NCBI RefSeq assembly: GCF_026626705.1
Contig: NZ_JAPNKC010000001.1
Location: 2,356,001-2,420,000 of the forward strand
DNA from: Pyxidicoccus sp. MSG2
Lineage (GTDB): Bacteria; Myxococcota; Myxococcia; Myxococcales; Myxococcaceae
Direction: 5' to 3'
Length of the DNA stretch: 64,000 nt
Notes under the pieces: model-generated
What the model saw: only the letters and a program-made list of their open reading frames with translations
Database searches by the model: none
What the model was told of the DNA's origin: nothing
Program-made: the position numbers and the translations under genes
Shown: positions 43,552 to 52,246 of the stretch, in pieces
Numbering within the stretch: the stretch's first letter is position 1
Layout: each line of letters begins with the position of its first letter

Positions 43552-44043
43552 ATGACCCGATGCACCGTGCTCGTCATGCTGCTCTGCGGCTGCGCGACAC
43601 CCCAGGGAGGGCCCGAGATGGGAGACGACGTGGCCGACAAGGAACGTCGCCCGATGCGCAAGGGCGACCCGGAGCCCGTCTATACATTCGAACCGGGGCC
43701 GCCCGTCACCGACACGGCGGGCCTCACGGCCTGGCTCGAGGCCCACCGGGGAAAGCGTCTTCGGCTGCCCATCGTCATCGAGCTCGGAGAACCGGGCCGC
43801 CGCTTCGAAAGCGCGCGCGTCGGAGCTGTCGAGCTGCGGGTGACGGACCTGGCACTGGGCGTCCCGCTGAGCGAGCGAATTGCGCAGAAGTGTGGCCGGG
43901 AGGCGAGGCGCTGCGCGCTCTGGCTCGAGGGACGGTACGGCGAGACGCCCCCGTTCCCTGACCCCCTCCCTCGATACGAGGTGGTCAAGGTCGGTGAAGT
44001 CGTTGACGAGGAGGCGGAGCTGACGGCCGAAAGCGCGAAGTAG
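43552..44043 (+). CDS. Putative lipoprotein, unknown function
   Basis: 163 aa from ATG 43552 (GGAGG six bases upstream). The signal ends in the lipobox LLCGC, and the acidic mature start MGDDVADKERRP follows. A conserved-looking core has PPVTDTAGLTAWLEAHRGKRL and RYGETPPFPDPLPRYEVVKVG. Two Cys in the core (QKCGREARRCALW) may form a disulfide. I do not recognise the family. It ends four bases from the stop of the convergent GFA gene, leaving no room for a terminator between them. Confidence 0.75.
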   Translation: MTRCTVLVMLLCGCATPQGGPEMGDDVADKERRPMRKGDPEPVYTFEPGPPVTDTAGLTAWLEAHRGKRLRLPIVIELGEPGRRFESARVGAVELRVTDLALGVPLSERIAQKCGREARRCALWLEGRYGETPPFPDPLPRYEVVKVGEVVDEEAELTAESAK

Positions 44044-44047
44044 CGAC

Positions 44048-44428
44048 CTAATGCGGGTTCTGCGGCAAGCCGTCGGCAATCTCGTAGTAGTCGCCCTTGT
44101 TGGCCACGTGGATGTGCATCGCCAATCGGGTGTCCGTGGGCAGGTCGAATGCGCCCATGGCGATGGAGATGGTGTCCTTGTGAATCGGGTCCCAGAAGAG
44201 TGAAGAGCCGCAGGTGGAACAGAACCCGCGCCGCACCTTTTCGGACGAGCGGAACCAGGTGAGCTTGTCGGCGCCGTGGAGCGTCAAGGCGGCGCGGGCC
44301 ACGTCGGTGGACGCCCAGAAATGACCTGACTGCTTGCGGCATTGCGAGCAATGGCAGGCATCGGGCGGATGCAAGGTACCGCTGACCTCGAAGGTAACGG
44401 CCCCGCAAAGGCAGGATCCTCTGTGCAT
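44048..44428 (-). CDS. GFA-family zinc protein
   Basis: 126 aa from ATG 44428 (AAAGGAG upstream). The GFA fold's zinc-binding Cys are all present: SCLCGAVTF, CHCSQCRKQSG and GFCSTCGSSLFWD. The family contains S-(hydroxymethyl)glutathione synthase, but most single-domain members have no proven activity and may simply bind glutathione or metal. It is cytoplasmic. The length is normal. Confidence 0.9.
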   Translation of the reverse strand: MHRGSCLCGAVTFEVSGTLHPPDACHCSQCRKQSGHFWASTDVARAALTLHGADKLTWFRSSEKVRRGFCSTCGSSLFWDPIHKDTISIAMGAFDLPTDTRLAMHIHVANKGDYYEIADGLPQNPH

Positions 44429-44651
44429 GGCGGACTCCTTTCTTCGCCACGGAGGCGAGCCTTCGCTCGCCCGGGCCCGCCGCATCTACCACCGCGGCGG
44501 GCGGGCTTCGAGGCTCAGGGTCCGCTCTGATTCTCCAGGGGCCCGGGCCCGAAGGCTCGCCTGCCCCCTTGCCTGCCGGTCGGGAGGGCGGATGTGCCTA
44601 GGCGACGTGCCGTGCCCATGTTCCCTCCAACGGACCTGCTGGAGGGATGAG

Positions 44652-44921
44652 ATGGGACTGGAAACGATTCTGTTGTGGGCAGTCATCGGCCTCATCGCGG
44701 GATGGCTCGCGTCGGCCGTGGTGGGCGGGGGCTACGGCGTCATTGGCGACATCGTGGTGGGCGTGGTGGGCGCGTTCCTCGGAGGGTTCATCTTCCGGGC
44801 GCTCGGCACGGGGGCGCCCTTCGGCGGGCTCGCCGGAACCATCTTCGTGGCGTTCATCGGAGCCGTGGTCTTGCTCCTGGTGCTCAGACTCATCCGGTCC
44901 TCCACGGTCCGCAGAGCCTGA
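44652..44921 (+). CDS. GlsB/YeaQ/YmgE-family stress-response membrane protein
   Basis: 89 aa from ATG 44652 (GGAGG upstream; a second ATG five bases earlier is in another frame). Three hydrophobic segments with the family's Gly pattern are seen: LLWAVIGLIAGWLASAVVGGG, GVIGDIVVGVVGAFLGGFIF and FVAFIGAVVLLLVLRLI. These small inner-membrane proteins are induced by envelope or acid stress, and their function is unknown. Confidence 0.9.
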   Translation: MGLETILLWAVIGLIAGWLASAVVGGGYGVIGDIVVGVVGAFLGGFIFRALGTGAPFGGLAGTIFVAFIGAVVLLLVLRLIRSSTVRRA

Positions 44922-44965
44922 CACGCGCCGGCCGCGTCTGATTTCAGGGCCTGTTTGAACGAACG

Positions 44966-44993
44966 GAGCCTGCTCGCCCTCGCGAGCAGGCTC
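44966..44993. terminator. Bidirectional terminator, 11-bp stem
   Basis: GAGCCTGCTCG (44966-44976) pairs with CGAGCAGGCTC (44983-44993), followed on the plus strand by TCTTCATT. It lies between convergent genes. Confidence 0.75.
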
Positions 44994-45004
44994 TCTTCAT
45001 TGGC

Positions 45005-46621
45005 TCAGTGTGGAGACGAGAGGCCGTCCTCCACGGGCGGCGTCACTCCCAGCTTGAGCAGCATCCGGTCCGCCGTCTGCAGTGCGCCCTCCACCCAGCC
45101 CTGCGCATCCGAGTAGGCCTCGCCGCAGATGTACACGGGGGCACCCTCCACGGGCTGGATGATGCGCTCCCCCACCTCCCAGCTCTTCACGCCGATGTTC
45201 CAGCTGTTCCACCCGCCGCCGAAGGGGTCATCGCCCCAGTCCATGAAGGCGGCCTCCTCCACCTCGGGCACGTAGGACAGCCCGTGGATGGCACCGAGCT
45301 GCCGTTGCACCTCGGCCACCATGGCCTCCGGCGCGTGGTGCTTGAGCCACTCGGGGTCCACCTCGCTGGACAGACCCTGCCGCTCGCGCCGGCCCTTGAA
45401 CTCCTCCGGCCTGGACACGCCCTGCGTCTGCCGGCGCCAGCCGAGGCCGCGCTTGGGACGGAAGCTGTCCCAGAAGCCGATGTTCAAGCCATCGTCATAG
45501 CTGGCCATCAGCATGGCCGGCCCGTTCTTCACCGGCTGGCCGCTGCTGTTGGGCCAGTAGTACGTCTGCCTCACGGGCAGGTCCGTCACCGTGCGACCCT
45601 TCTCCACGCCCGACGGCAGCCACCACGGCGCCCGGTACGTGGTGAAGAGCTTGAAGAGCGGCTGCGGGGTGACGCTCTGGACCAACCGGCTCACCTCCAG
45701 CGACTGGAGCATCGGGCTGCCCCCGGTGATGAGGTCCAGCGCCCGGCGCGGCATGGCCAGCACCAGGGCCCGGGCCCGGACGGTGGGCGCGTCCTTGAAG
45801 TGCACCTCGGCCACGCCGTCCTTCCACTCGAAGCCGGTGACCTGGGTGTTGAGCTTCAGCTCGCCACCGGCCTCGCGGAAGCGTTTGGCCAGCGTCAGCG
45901 GCACCTGCTGGAAGCCCTTCTTGAAGCCCTTGTAGTCCGGGTTGATGCCGAAGTCGGACAGGTACCAGGGAATGGCATCCGCCGCGTTCCAGTTGTTGAG
46001 CGTGGATTGGTAGCCGCCCGCGTCCAGCGCCAGGTGGTACGCCTCGCCGCTGATGACGCGCACCAGGACCTGCCAGAAGCCCTGCGCGTACAGCGGCTTG
46101 CCCGCGAAGGAGGCCTTCCGCGCCATCTCGCGCCGGTCGTACTCGTTGAGGCCCTTGTCGGTGATGCCGGGGACGATCTGCTCGATGGCGTTGACGACGA
46201 TGTTGCCCGGCGACTGTCCATGCTCCAGGAAGGACAGGTGGTAGGGCACGCGGTCGGGGCGTGAGGTGAAGTCCTGCAGCCGCAGGTGGATGCCGCGCAG
46301 GAAGGCGATGTTGGCCGGGTCATCGACGGGGAAGTCGTACGTCTCGATGCGCTCCTCCTGGCCCACGCCGTGGTTGAGGTGCTCCAGCAGCCGCTTGATG
46401 CGCGGCTGCACGGCGGGAAGGATGCGCATGCCCCCGAGCTCCGCCCTGGCGCACTCCGGCACGCCAGGCGCCATCACGGACAGGAGGCGTCCCCCCACGC
46501 GGTCGCTCGCCTCGAAGACGGTGACACTGCGGTTGCCACCCTGGGTCAGCAGCCGCCAACCCGAGTACACGCCGGAGACACCGGCGCCAATGATGGCCAC
46601 ATCGAGAATGGATTCGGACAT
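45005..46621 (-). CDS. Flavin monoamine / L-amino-acid oxidase family protein
   Basis: 538 aa. The Rossmann FAD site is at the start (DVAIIGAGVSGVYSGW ... FEASDRVGGRLLSV), followed by the ELGGMRIL motif of amine oxidases. The C-terminal FAD motif VYICGEAYSDAQGWVEGAL is typical of the lysine/tryptophan oxidase and monooxygenase group. The enzyme should oxidise an amine or amino acid using O2. No signal peptide is present. The substrate is unknown, and natural-product or amino-acid turnover are both possible. Confidence 0.88.
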   Translation of the reverse strand: MSESILDVAIIGAGVSGVYSGWRLLTQGGNRSVTVFEASDRVGGRLLSVMAPGVPECARAELGGMRILPAVQPRIKRLLEHLNHGVGQEERIETYDFPVDDPANIAFLRGIHLRLQDFTSRPDRVPYHLSFLEHGQSPGNIVVNAIEQIVPGITDKGLNEYDRREMARKASFAGKPLYAQGFWQVLVRVISGEAYHLALDAGGYQSTLNNWNAADAIPWYLSDFGINPDYKGFKKGFQQVPLTLAKRFREAGGELKLNTQVTGFEWKDGVAEVHFKDAPTVRARALVLAMPRRALDLITGGSPMLQSLEVSRLVQSVTPQPLFKLFTTYRAPWWLPSGVEKGRTVTDLPVRQTYYWPNSSGQPVKNGPAMLMASYDDGLNIGFWDSFRPKRGLGWRRQTQGVSRPEEFKGRRERQGLSSEVDPEWLKHHAPEAMVAEVQRQLGAIHGLSYVPEVEEAAFMDWGDDPFGGGWNSWNIGVKSWEVGERIIQPVEGAPVYICGEAYSDAQGWVEGALQTADRMLLKLGVTPPVEDGLSSPH

Positions 46622-46874
46622 GAGGGGCTCCCACGGCGGGTGTGGTGAGGCGGACCTGCCGGGAGCAACAGGCGTGCCTCGGCCCTCTCGCGAGTGTTTC
46701 CAGCCGATTGCGTCCTGGCGTCCGAGCGCGGCCCTACGTCCCGCGTCCTGTCAGGAGCGGGCTGCGTGCGGATGGTACGCGTCCCGCGCGCGGAGGCACC
46801 CACCCCGAGGTCCAGGGGTGCACCCCACCCCGCGGATTGCTCGTAGACGCGGGCGCAGGACCGGCGCTCCAGCC

Positions 46875-47957
46875 TCAGTCCCCCGGGTTGAGGAACAGGT
46901 TGACGACGGGGTCGTTGCTGGAGTCCCAGCCCAACACGCCGACGTACATTCCGCGGCGGCCCCCGGTGTCGGACTGCGCGTCGAAGCCAGACGGACAGGG
47001 GCTGCTGCCGCACAGCCAGCCGTGGAAGAAGATGCGCTGCCCGCCGTCGAGCGCCGCCGCGATGTCCCCGCCGCCAGGGCCGCACACCCCATCCGTGCTT
47101 CCGGGCGTGAGCAGCGTGTGCTGGGTGACGGTGTTGAAGGCGTTGGCGCCCAGGCCGGAGGCCCGCATCCAGATGGTCTCGTAGCTGCACTTGTTGTAGG
47201 GGCCGCGCGAGGCGAACAGGATGTAGGAACCCGCGCGCTTCACGACGACGGGGTTCTCCACGATGCGGTCCGAGCGGAGCAACTGGCGGCTGGTGGCGCC
47301 ACTGAACACGTGCGTGCCGGCCGCGTTGAGCCGGACGATGCGCAGCGACGACGGCAACTGCTGCGTCTTGTAGAGCAGATAGCGCGTGCCATCGCTGTCC
47401 TTGAAGCCGGAGGGGTCGATGACCCCCGCCGTCGAGATGGGGCGGCCCGGGACGGTGTCATCCGCGGTGGGGGTGGCGGCCAGCCCCGGGCAGACCAGCG
47501 GCCCACCAGAAACGGGGGTGAACGGCCCCAGGGGCGAGCTGGCCGTGGCCGCGCCGATGCAGCGCTGGCCGCTGTCCAGCCCGTCGACCGGGGCGGCGAA
47601 GTAGAGCACCCACTCGTTCGCGCCGATGCGCTCGAGGTCCGGGGCCCACATGCCGCTGCTGGTGGCCCAGGAGGGCTTCGCGCTGAGGGCCGGCCCCTGG
47701 GACGTCCAGGGCCCGGAGGCGATGTCCCCCAACGCCGAGGGGACGTTGCTGCCGGTCGCCATGCCGTAGAACTGGCCGCTCTCGCTCGTCACGGAGGGGT
47801 CCGGGAACCCGTTGGTGGGCGCGTAGACCGGCTTCGGCAGCGCGGCCCGGGCGGGAGCGGCGGCCCCCAGGCAGACGGCGAGGACGACGGCCGTGGTGGG
47901 GGTGCCGGCCGTCGCCAGCCGACACAGGGAACGCACAGCAGCGAAGCATCGCTTCAT
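46875..47957 (-). CDS. Secreted GH43-like five-bladed propeller glycosidase
   Basis: 360 aa with a signal peptide ending AARPARA-like (APARA, residue ~38). GH43 catalytic positions appear in order: Asp53 in GFPDPSV (base), Asp181 in VIDPSGFKDSDGTRYLLYK (pKa modulator) and Glu234 in IVENPVVVKRAGSYILF (acid). The target would be an arabinan- or xylan-type polysaccharide, but the sequence does not tell which. Related secreted proteins occur in myxobacteria without known substrate. It is divergent from the repeat protein gene at 48109 and monocistronic. Confidence 0.82.
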   Translation of the reverse strand: MKRCFAAVRSLCRLATAGTPTTAVVLAVCLGAAAPARAALPKPVYAPTNGFPDPSVTSESGQFYGMATGSNVPSALGDIASGPWTSQGPALSAKPSWATSSGMWAPDLERIGANEWVLYFAAPVDGLDSGQRCIGAATASSPLGPFTPVSGGPLVCPGLAATPTADDTVPGRPISTAGVIDPSGFKDSDGTRYLLYKTQQLPSSLRIVRLNAAGTHVFSGATSRQLLRSDRIVENPVVVKRAGSYILFASRGPYNKCSYETIWMRASGLGANAFNTVTQHTLLTPGSTDGVCGPGGGDIAAALDGGQRIFFHGWLCGSSPCPSGFDAQSDTGGRRGMYVGVLGWDSSNDPVVNLFLNPGD

Positions 47958-48108
47958 GGGGAGCCTCCAAAAGGTGACCTTCGCCTCCCTGGAGGGAAGT
48001 TCCCCCCTGGAATCTCACTCAAAATGAACCCTCCGATTTTTTGAGATGTTTTCGGGTCCGCGCCCTCCGAGGAACATGCGGGCGCGCGCCGAAAAGGGAG
48101 GGCTTCCG

Positions 48109-49629
48109 ATGCGGTACGGGCTCATCGCGGGGGGCGCATTGCTCCTGCTGCTGGCGCTCCTCGGCGTCGCCCTCGCGCCCGGCTCCTCCGCTGGCCGGGG
48201 GACCTCCGCCGAGGCGCGGGCTGCTGGCACCGACCCGGGCTCGAACGCCCCGGAGACAGGCCCGACGGCCGACGCGAGCGCCGTGCCGAGCGGCCAGGGC
48301 CAGGATGCCCGCGAGGAGGCCCAGGACGAGCGGGGGCTGCTCGCTCCCGCGTCCCGGCCCGACACCGTGTCGCCGCCCTGCGCGCTGCGCGTGGAGGGAC
48401 GGGTGCTCGAGCGCGGCGCTGTCGTTCCAGGGGCCCGGGTGACGTCTCAAGGACAAGGCGCGGAGGCGAGGACCGACGGCGCGGGACGCTTCGTGTTGGA
48501 GGGGCTGGACTGCGGACGCGCCGAGCTGCGCGCCGAGAGCGCCACGGGACTGGGCCTGCGGGTGCTCGACCCCTTGAGCGAGGACACCTCGGGAGTCGAC
48601 GTGGAGCTGGAGCCGGCGGGCGGGCTCCACGTGCGGGTGGTGGAGGCCGGCTCGGGCCGGGAGCTCGAGGGCGCGAGCGTCCAGTCTCCCACCGCGCCGG
48701 AGGTCCGCTGGCGCGAGGAGGGCGTGGGCCACTTCCGAGCCGCGCCGCTGCCGCCGGGTGCCCAGGCCGTCATCGTCCGGGCCCCGGGTCATGGGGCCGA
48801 GCAGCGGACCGTCATGGTGGACGCAGGCATCGAGACGCAGGTCGAGGTCGCGCTGCAGCCGGAGTACGTGCTGGCGGGTCAGGTCCTGGGACCCGAGGGG
48901 CTCGGCCTGGAGGGTGCGCGAATCGAGCTCATGGGGCCCGGGCGCGGCGGCGAGGAGGAGGTGCGCACGGGCGCGGATGGGCGCTTCGAGGTGCATGAGC
49001 TCACGGGGGACACCTATGAGCTGCGCGTCGAGCGCCCGGGATACCTCCCCGTGGCGCGGGAGCTCCGGCTGCCGCGGACCGAGCCACTGCGGCTGTCGCT
49101 GGCGCCCGCGGCAGCGGTGTCCGTGAAGGTGTACGGCGCGCGCGGGGCGCCCGTGGAGGAAGCGTCCGTCTCCCTCACACTGGTGGGCGAGGGACGCGGG
49201 GAGACGGTGCGAGAGGAAGGCACGGACGCCCGGGGCGACGTCCACTTCGGGGGGCTCGTTCCTGGCAGCTACATCGCGCAGGCGCGTGCCCCGGGCTACC
49301 TCACTTCCGAATCCGTCCGGGTGGGAGCCTGGGACGAGGAGGCCGTGCCCGTCACGTTGGTGCTGCGCGAGGGCCTCACGCTGTCCGGCCGCGTCCGGGA
49401 TGCGCGGGGAGCACCGGTGGGCGCGGCGGAAGTGGGCGTCCTGGAAGAAGGAACGAGCGTGGGCAGCGCCCTCACGGATGCCCAGGGCCACTTCACCCTG
49501 TCAGGCCTCGTCGCGGGGCGACTCAAGCTGCGGGTGGAGAAGCTCGGCCATCCGCCGCGAGACGTGGAGGTGCAGGTACCCGCGACGAACGTGGAGCTGA
49601 TGCTGGAGGGCTCCGTCGAGGGGGATTGA
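48109..49629 (+). CDS. Carboxypeptidase-regulatory-like (CnaB-type) repeat protein
   Basis: 506 aa from ATG 48109 (GGAGGG upstream). One N-terminal membrane segment (YGLIAGGALLLLLALLGVAL) anchors it. After a ~70-residue disordered stretch come about six beta-sandwich repeats of the form L-x-G-R/V-V ... A-x-G-A-V ... T-D-x-x-G-R/H-F-x-L-x-x-L (VEGRVLERGAVVPGARV, RTGADGRFEVHEL, LSGRVRDARGAPVGAAEV). Such repeats are structural or ligand-binding and are common on myxobacterial surfaces. The part after the membrane segment is presumably periplasmic. Function unknown. Confidence 0.85.
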   Translation: MRYGLIAGGALLLLLALLGVALAPGSSAGRGTSAEARAAGTDPGSNAPETGPTADASAVPSGQGQDAREEAQDERGLLAPASRPDTVSPPCALRVEGRVLERGAVVPGARVTSQGQGAEARTDGAGRFVLEGLDCGRAELRAESATGLGLRVLDPLSEDTSGVDVELEPAGGLHVRVVEAGSGRELEGASVQSPTAPEVRWREEGVGHFRAAPLPPGAQAVIVRAPGHGAEQRTVMVDAGIETQVEVALQPEYVLAGQVLGPEGLGLEGARIELMGPGRGGEEEVRTGADGRFEVHELTGDTYELRVERPGYLPVARELRLPRTEPLRLSLAPAAAVSVKVYGARGAPVEEASVSLTLVGEGRGETVREEGTDARGDVHFGGLVPGSYIAQARAPGYLTSESVRVGAWDEEAVPVTLVLREGLTLSGRVRDARGAPVGAAEVGVLEEGTSVGSALTDAQGHFTLSGLVAGRLKLRVEKLGHPPRDVEVQVPATNVELMLEGSVEGD

Positions 49630-49667
49630 TTCGAGCCCCCAAGGGAGCCCACGCGTCGAAGCCGTCC

Positions 49668-50981
49668 TCAGTTCGAAAGCTGCGAGCGCTTCAGGACTGT
49701 CGTGGAGACGGTGACTCCCGCTCCCGAAATCGTCGAGCGCTGCTGGGGGTTGTTGATGACCTTGAGCGTGACGGTGGGGTCCGCCAGCGTCGTGTTGAAC
49801 TCCATGATGCCGAAGCTGTACTCCGCCGGGTCGGCGGAGACGCCAATGCCAGACGAGGTGAGCTCCCACAGCGGGTAGCCCCCCGCGGGCGTGCGCTGGG
49901 AGACCAGGCTCCGGTGGATGTCACCCGTCACGAAGAGCACCCCGCCAATCTTGTTCGAGACGATGTGGTCGAAGAGCGCCTGCTTCTGGGTTCCCCAGCA
50001 CTCGCTGCCCAGGGTGGAGCCATTCACAATCACCTTGAAGGTCGCCTTCGAGGCCAGCAGCGAGGTCTTCAGCCAGGTGAACTGCGTCGAGCCATACATC
50101 TTCGGCGCATACCCCGCGGGCATGGACCGGGGACAGTCACGTCCCCAGCGGTCATCCATCATGAAGACCTCCACGCCGCTGACGGCGTTCGCATCCCCGG
50201 CCCAGGTGAACTTGTAGTTGATGCCGTCTCCGGCGAACTCGGGGTGGGGAAAGAGGGCCGCGTACACCGAGCGGGCCACGTCCTTCTGGGCGAAGGTGCC
50301 ATCCTCGTCGTTGGGCCCGTAGTCATGGTCATCCCAGGTGGCGAACGTCGGGAAGGCGCGGAAGACGTTCGTGAACTCCGGCACCTGGCGCTGCTGGAAG
50401 TACTTGAACCAGTAGTGGTCCTTCGTGGGAGGGCTCTGCGTCGTGTACATGTTGTCCCCGATGAGCAGCTGGAGGTTGGCCTCTCCCGTGTTGAGCTGCT
50501 CGTGCATGATGTCCCACGAGGGCTGGCTCGGGTTCTTCTCGCCGTTCATGCAGGACGCGACGCCAATCTTGAAGCGCGCCGGTCCATCCGGCTCGGTGAT
50601 GAAGTAGAAGCCACCGCGCTCGGTGGAGCTGCCCGCGGCGAAGATTCCATAGTGGTACTTCGTGTTGGGCTTCAGCCCTTCGACCACGCCCTTCCACGCG
50701 CGGAAGCCACCTCCGGTTCCCGTCTCCGCCATCTCCACCGTGGACACCCAGCACGTCTCACAGGCGGACGCCTCCCGGGCGCGCAGGGTCAGCTTCTCAC
50801 TGGTGGCGTCCCCGTAGGTTTCCGCGGTGCCCACCCAGATGCTGGCGCCGGTCTGCCAGACACGGCCCACGAAGGGGACGCGCACGAGGGGCGCGGCGAA
50901 GGCCTGCGCGACGGTGGGAACCACGAGGCCGATGGCCACGAACACGCCCAGCAGTACGCCGGGCACGGAATTCTTTGTCAT
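49668..50981 (-). CDS. Secreted PhoD-family alkaline phosphatase/phosphodiesterase
   Basis: 437 aa from ATG 50981 (GAGGAG upstream). The signal ends VAQAFA. An N-terminal Ig-like domain (VRVPFVGRVWQTGASIWVG) precedes the calcineurin-like phosphoesterase core with KIGVASCMNG, LLIGDNMY, TWDDHDYGPNDEDG and FVTGDIHRS, the metal ligands of PhoD. It releases phosphate from phosphodiesters, for instance teichoic acid, phospholipid or nucleotide, in the periplasm or outside. The gene converges with the repeat protein. Confidence 0.88.
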   Translation of the reverse strand: MTKNSVPGVLLGVFVAIGLVVPTVAQAFAAPLVRVPFVGRVWQTGASIWVGTAETYGDATSEKLTLRAREASACETCWVSTVEMAETGTGGGFRAWKGVVEGLKPNTKYHYGIFAAGSSTERGGFYFITEPDGPARFKIGVASCMNGEKNPSQPSWDIMHEQLNTGEANLQLLIGDNMYTTQSPPTKDHYWFKYFQQRQVPEFTNVFRAFPTFATWDDHDYGPNDEDGTFAQKDVARSVYAALFPHPEFAGDGINYKFTWAGDANAVSGVEVFMMDDRWGRDCPRSMPAGYAPKMYGSTQFTWLKTSLLASKATFKVIVNGSTLGSECWGTQKQALFDHIVSNKIGGVLFVTGDIHRSLVSQRTPAGGYPLWELTSSGIGVSADPAEYSFGIMEFNTTLADPTVTLKVINNPQQRSTISGAGVTVSTTVLKRSQLSN

Positions 50982-51145
50982 TGTCTGCTCCTCTGGATGC
51001 GCGGGCGTGCCCAAGGGGGTTGGGTGGCAACGCCTGTCAAAGGGAGGTCTTCTCCCGCGCAAGAGAGGGCCCGCACCCGCCCGTCATCTTGAAAAAAGAA
51101 TAGCCCCTGAATTTTGCCCGGCGCCCCGGCGGCCTCCGCGAGGTG

Positions 51146-51619
51146 TCAGCGGACGGGAAGCCGCGCCAGCTCGTCCCGCGCCTCGACGACTCCGGAGCTT
51201 GCCGCCTGCTCCAGGAAGCGGCGCGCCAGCTCCAAATCCCTCGGCAGCCCCCGGCCGCGCGCGCACGCCATGCCCAGGACGTAGAGAGCCTCGGCGGCGC
51301 CGTGCTCGGCGGCCTCTTGCAGCCACCTCACCCCTTCGCGCTCGTGCCCGTCGATGCTCCACAACATGCCCCCCAGCATCAGCAGGGCCTCCACCGAGCC
51401 ACGCTCCGCGGCGCCGCTCAGCAGCTCGCTCGCGAGCGGGACATCCACCGGCCCGCCCCGGCCCTCGAACAGCATGGACGCGGCCTCCAGCGCGGCCTGG
51501 GCATCACCCGCGCGCGCCGCCTCCACCCGCTTCGCACGCTCGTCCGCGCCCGGCACGCGCGGCACCAGGTGGAATGGCAGCCCGCTCAGGTAGGCCGGAA
51601 ACCGCGCCCTGCCCTTCAT
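51146..51619 (-). CDS. Sel1-repeat protein (last gene of ATPase operon)
   Basis: 157 aa from ATG 51619, overlapping the previous gene's stop by ATGA. It has Sel1-like TPR repeats (AGDAQAALEAASMLFEGRGG, AAERGSVEALLMLGGMLW, AAEHGAAEALYVLGMACARGRG), giving a small superhelix for protein binding. The role in the operon is perhaps as an adaptor or chaperone, or an additional immunity-type factor. No signal peptide is present. Confidence 0.8.
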   Translation of the reverse strand: MKGRARFPAYLSGLPFHLVPRVPGADERAKRVEAARAGDAQAALEAASMLFEGRGGPVDVPLASELLSGAAERGSVEALLMLGGMLWSIDGHEREGVRWLQEAAEHGAAEALYVLGMACARGRGLPRDLELARRFLEQAASSGVVEARDELARLPVR

Positions 51620-52245
51620 CGCTTGCGCCCCCCAGGCTTCTTCGGCGCTTGCGCGGCCACCTTCGCGTACTTGCGGCCGGTGCGCTCGTAGTACTCGAAG
51701 AGGTTCTCCACCTGGAAGTTCTCCGGCGTCCAGGTGCCGCCCAGGTCCTCCGGCAGCTTCGGCGCCAGAATCATGTCCTCGGGCAGGTACTGCCCGGTGG
51801 ACTGGCGCCAGTGCGCGTAGACGCTCGTGTCGAGGAAGTAGGGAAGCTCCCGGTCCGGCAACCACTTCGCGAACAGGTTCTCGAAGCCGAGGTGTTCGTG
51901 CGTCCAATACGCCACGCGGTAAGGCTCCAGGACGAGCACCCGCGGCACGTCGGAGTCACCATTCTCGAGCACGAGGATGGCGCCGTGGATGTTGTACCCG
52001 AGCACCCGCCGGTCCGGGTGGTCGGGAGGGACGAGGAAGGCCCACGCCTGGAGGCAGCGCTGAAGCCGCTCCAGCCCGGGTCCGAACAGGTAGACGAAGC
52101 GGTCCAGGAACCAGCCCGCGCCCAGCTCGGGGCCCACCGTCTCCCAGAGCAGGCTCACGCCCGGCTCGTTGAAGTGGATGGCATTCGGTGTCGCAGGAGC
52201 GGGGCGTCCCATGCCCCGGCGGAAGTGCTTCGCCAGGGGTGTCAT
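51616..52245 (-). CDS. Small protein in immunity-gene position, possible GAD/Tdi1-like
   Basis: 209 aa from ATG 52245, one base after the stop codon of the 1254-residue gene (TGA-G-ATG). The chain has LGYNIHGAILVLENGDSD and VLVLEPYRVAYWTHEHLGFENLFAKWL, then LPEDMILAPKLPEDLGGTW and NFQVENLFEYYERTG. The order 'G-x-G ... LEP ... F-x-N-LF ... LGG ... N-x-x-V' loosely resembles the GAD-like/Tdi1 immunity family (DUF1851), which I recall only by pattern. Coupled to a large putative effector, it is a candidate immunity protein. The C-terminus is Lys/Arg-rich. Confidence 0.6.
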   Translation of the reverse strand: MTPLAKHFRRGMGRPAPATPNAIHFNEPGVSLLWETVGPELGAGWFLDRFVYLFGPGLERLQRCLQAWAFLVPPDHPDRRVLGYNIHGAILVLENGDSDVPRVLVLEPYRVAYWTHEHLGFENLFAKWLPDRELPYFLDTSVYAHWRQSTGQYLPEDMILAPKLPEDLGGTWTPENFQVENLFEYYERTGRKYAKVAAQAPKKPGGRKR

Positions 52246-52246
52246 C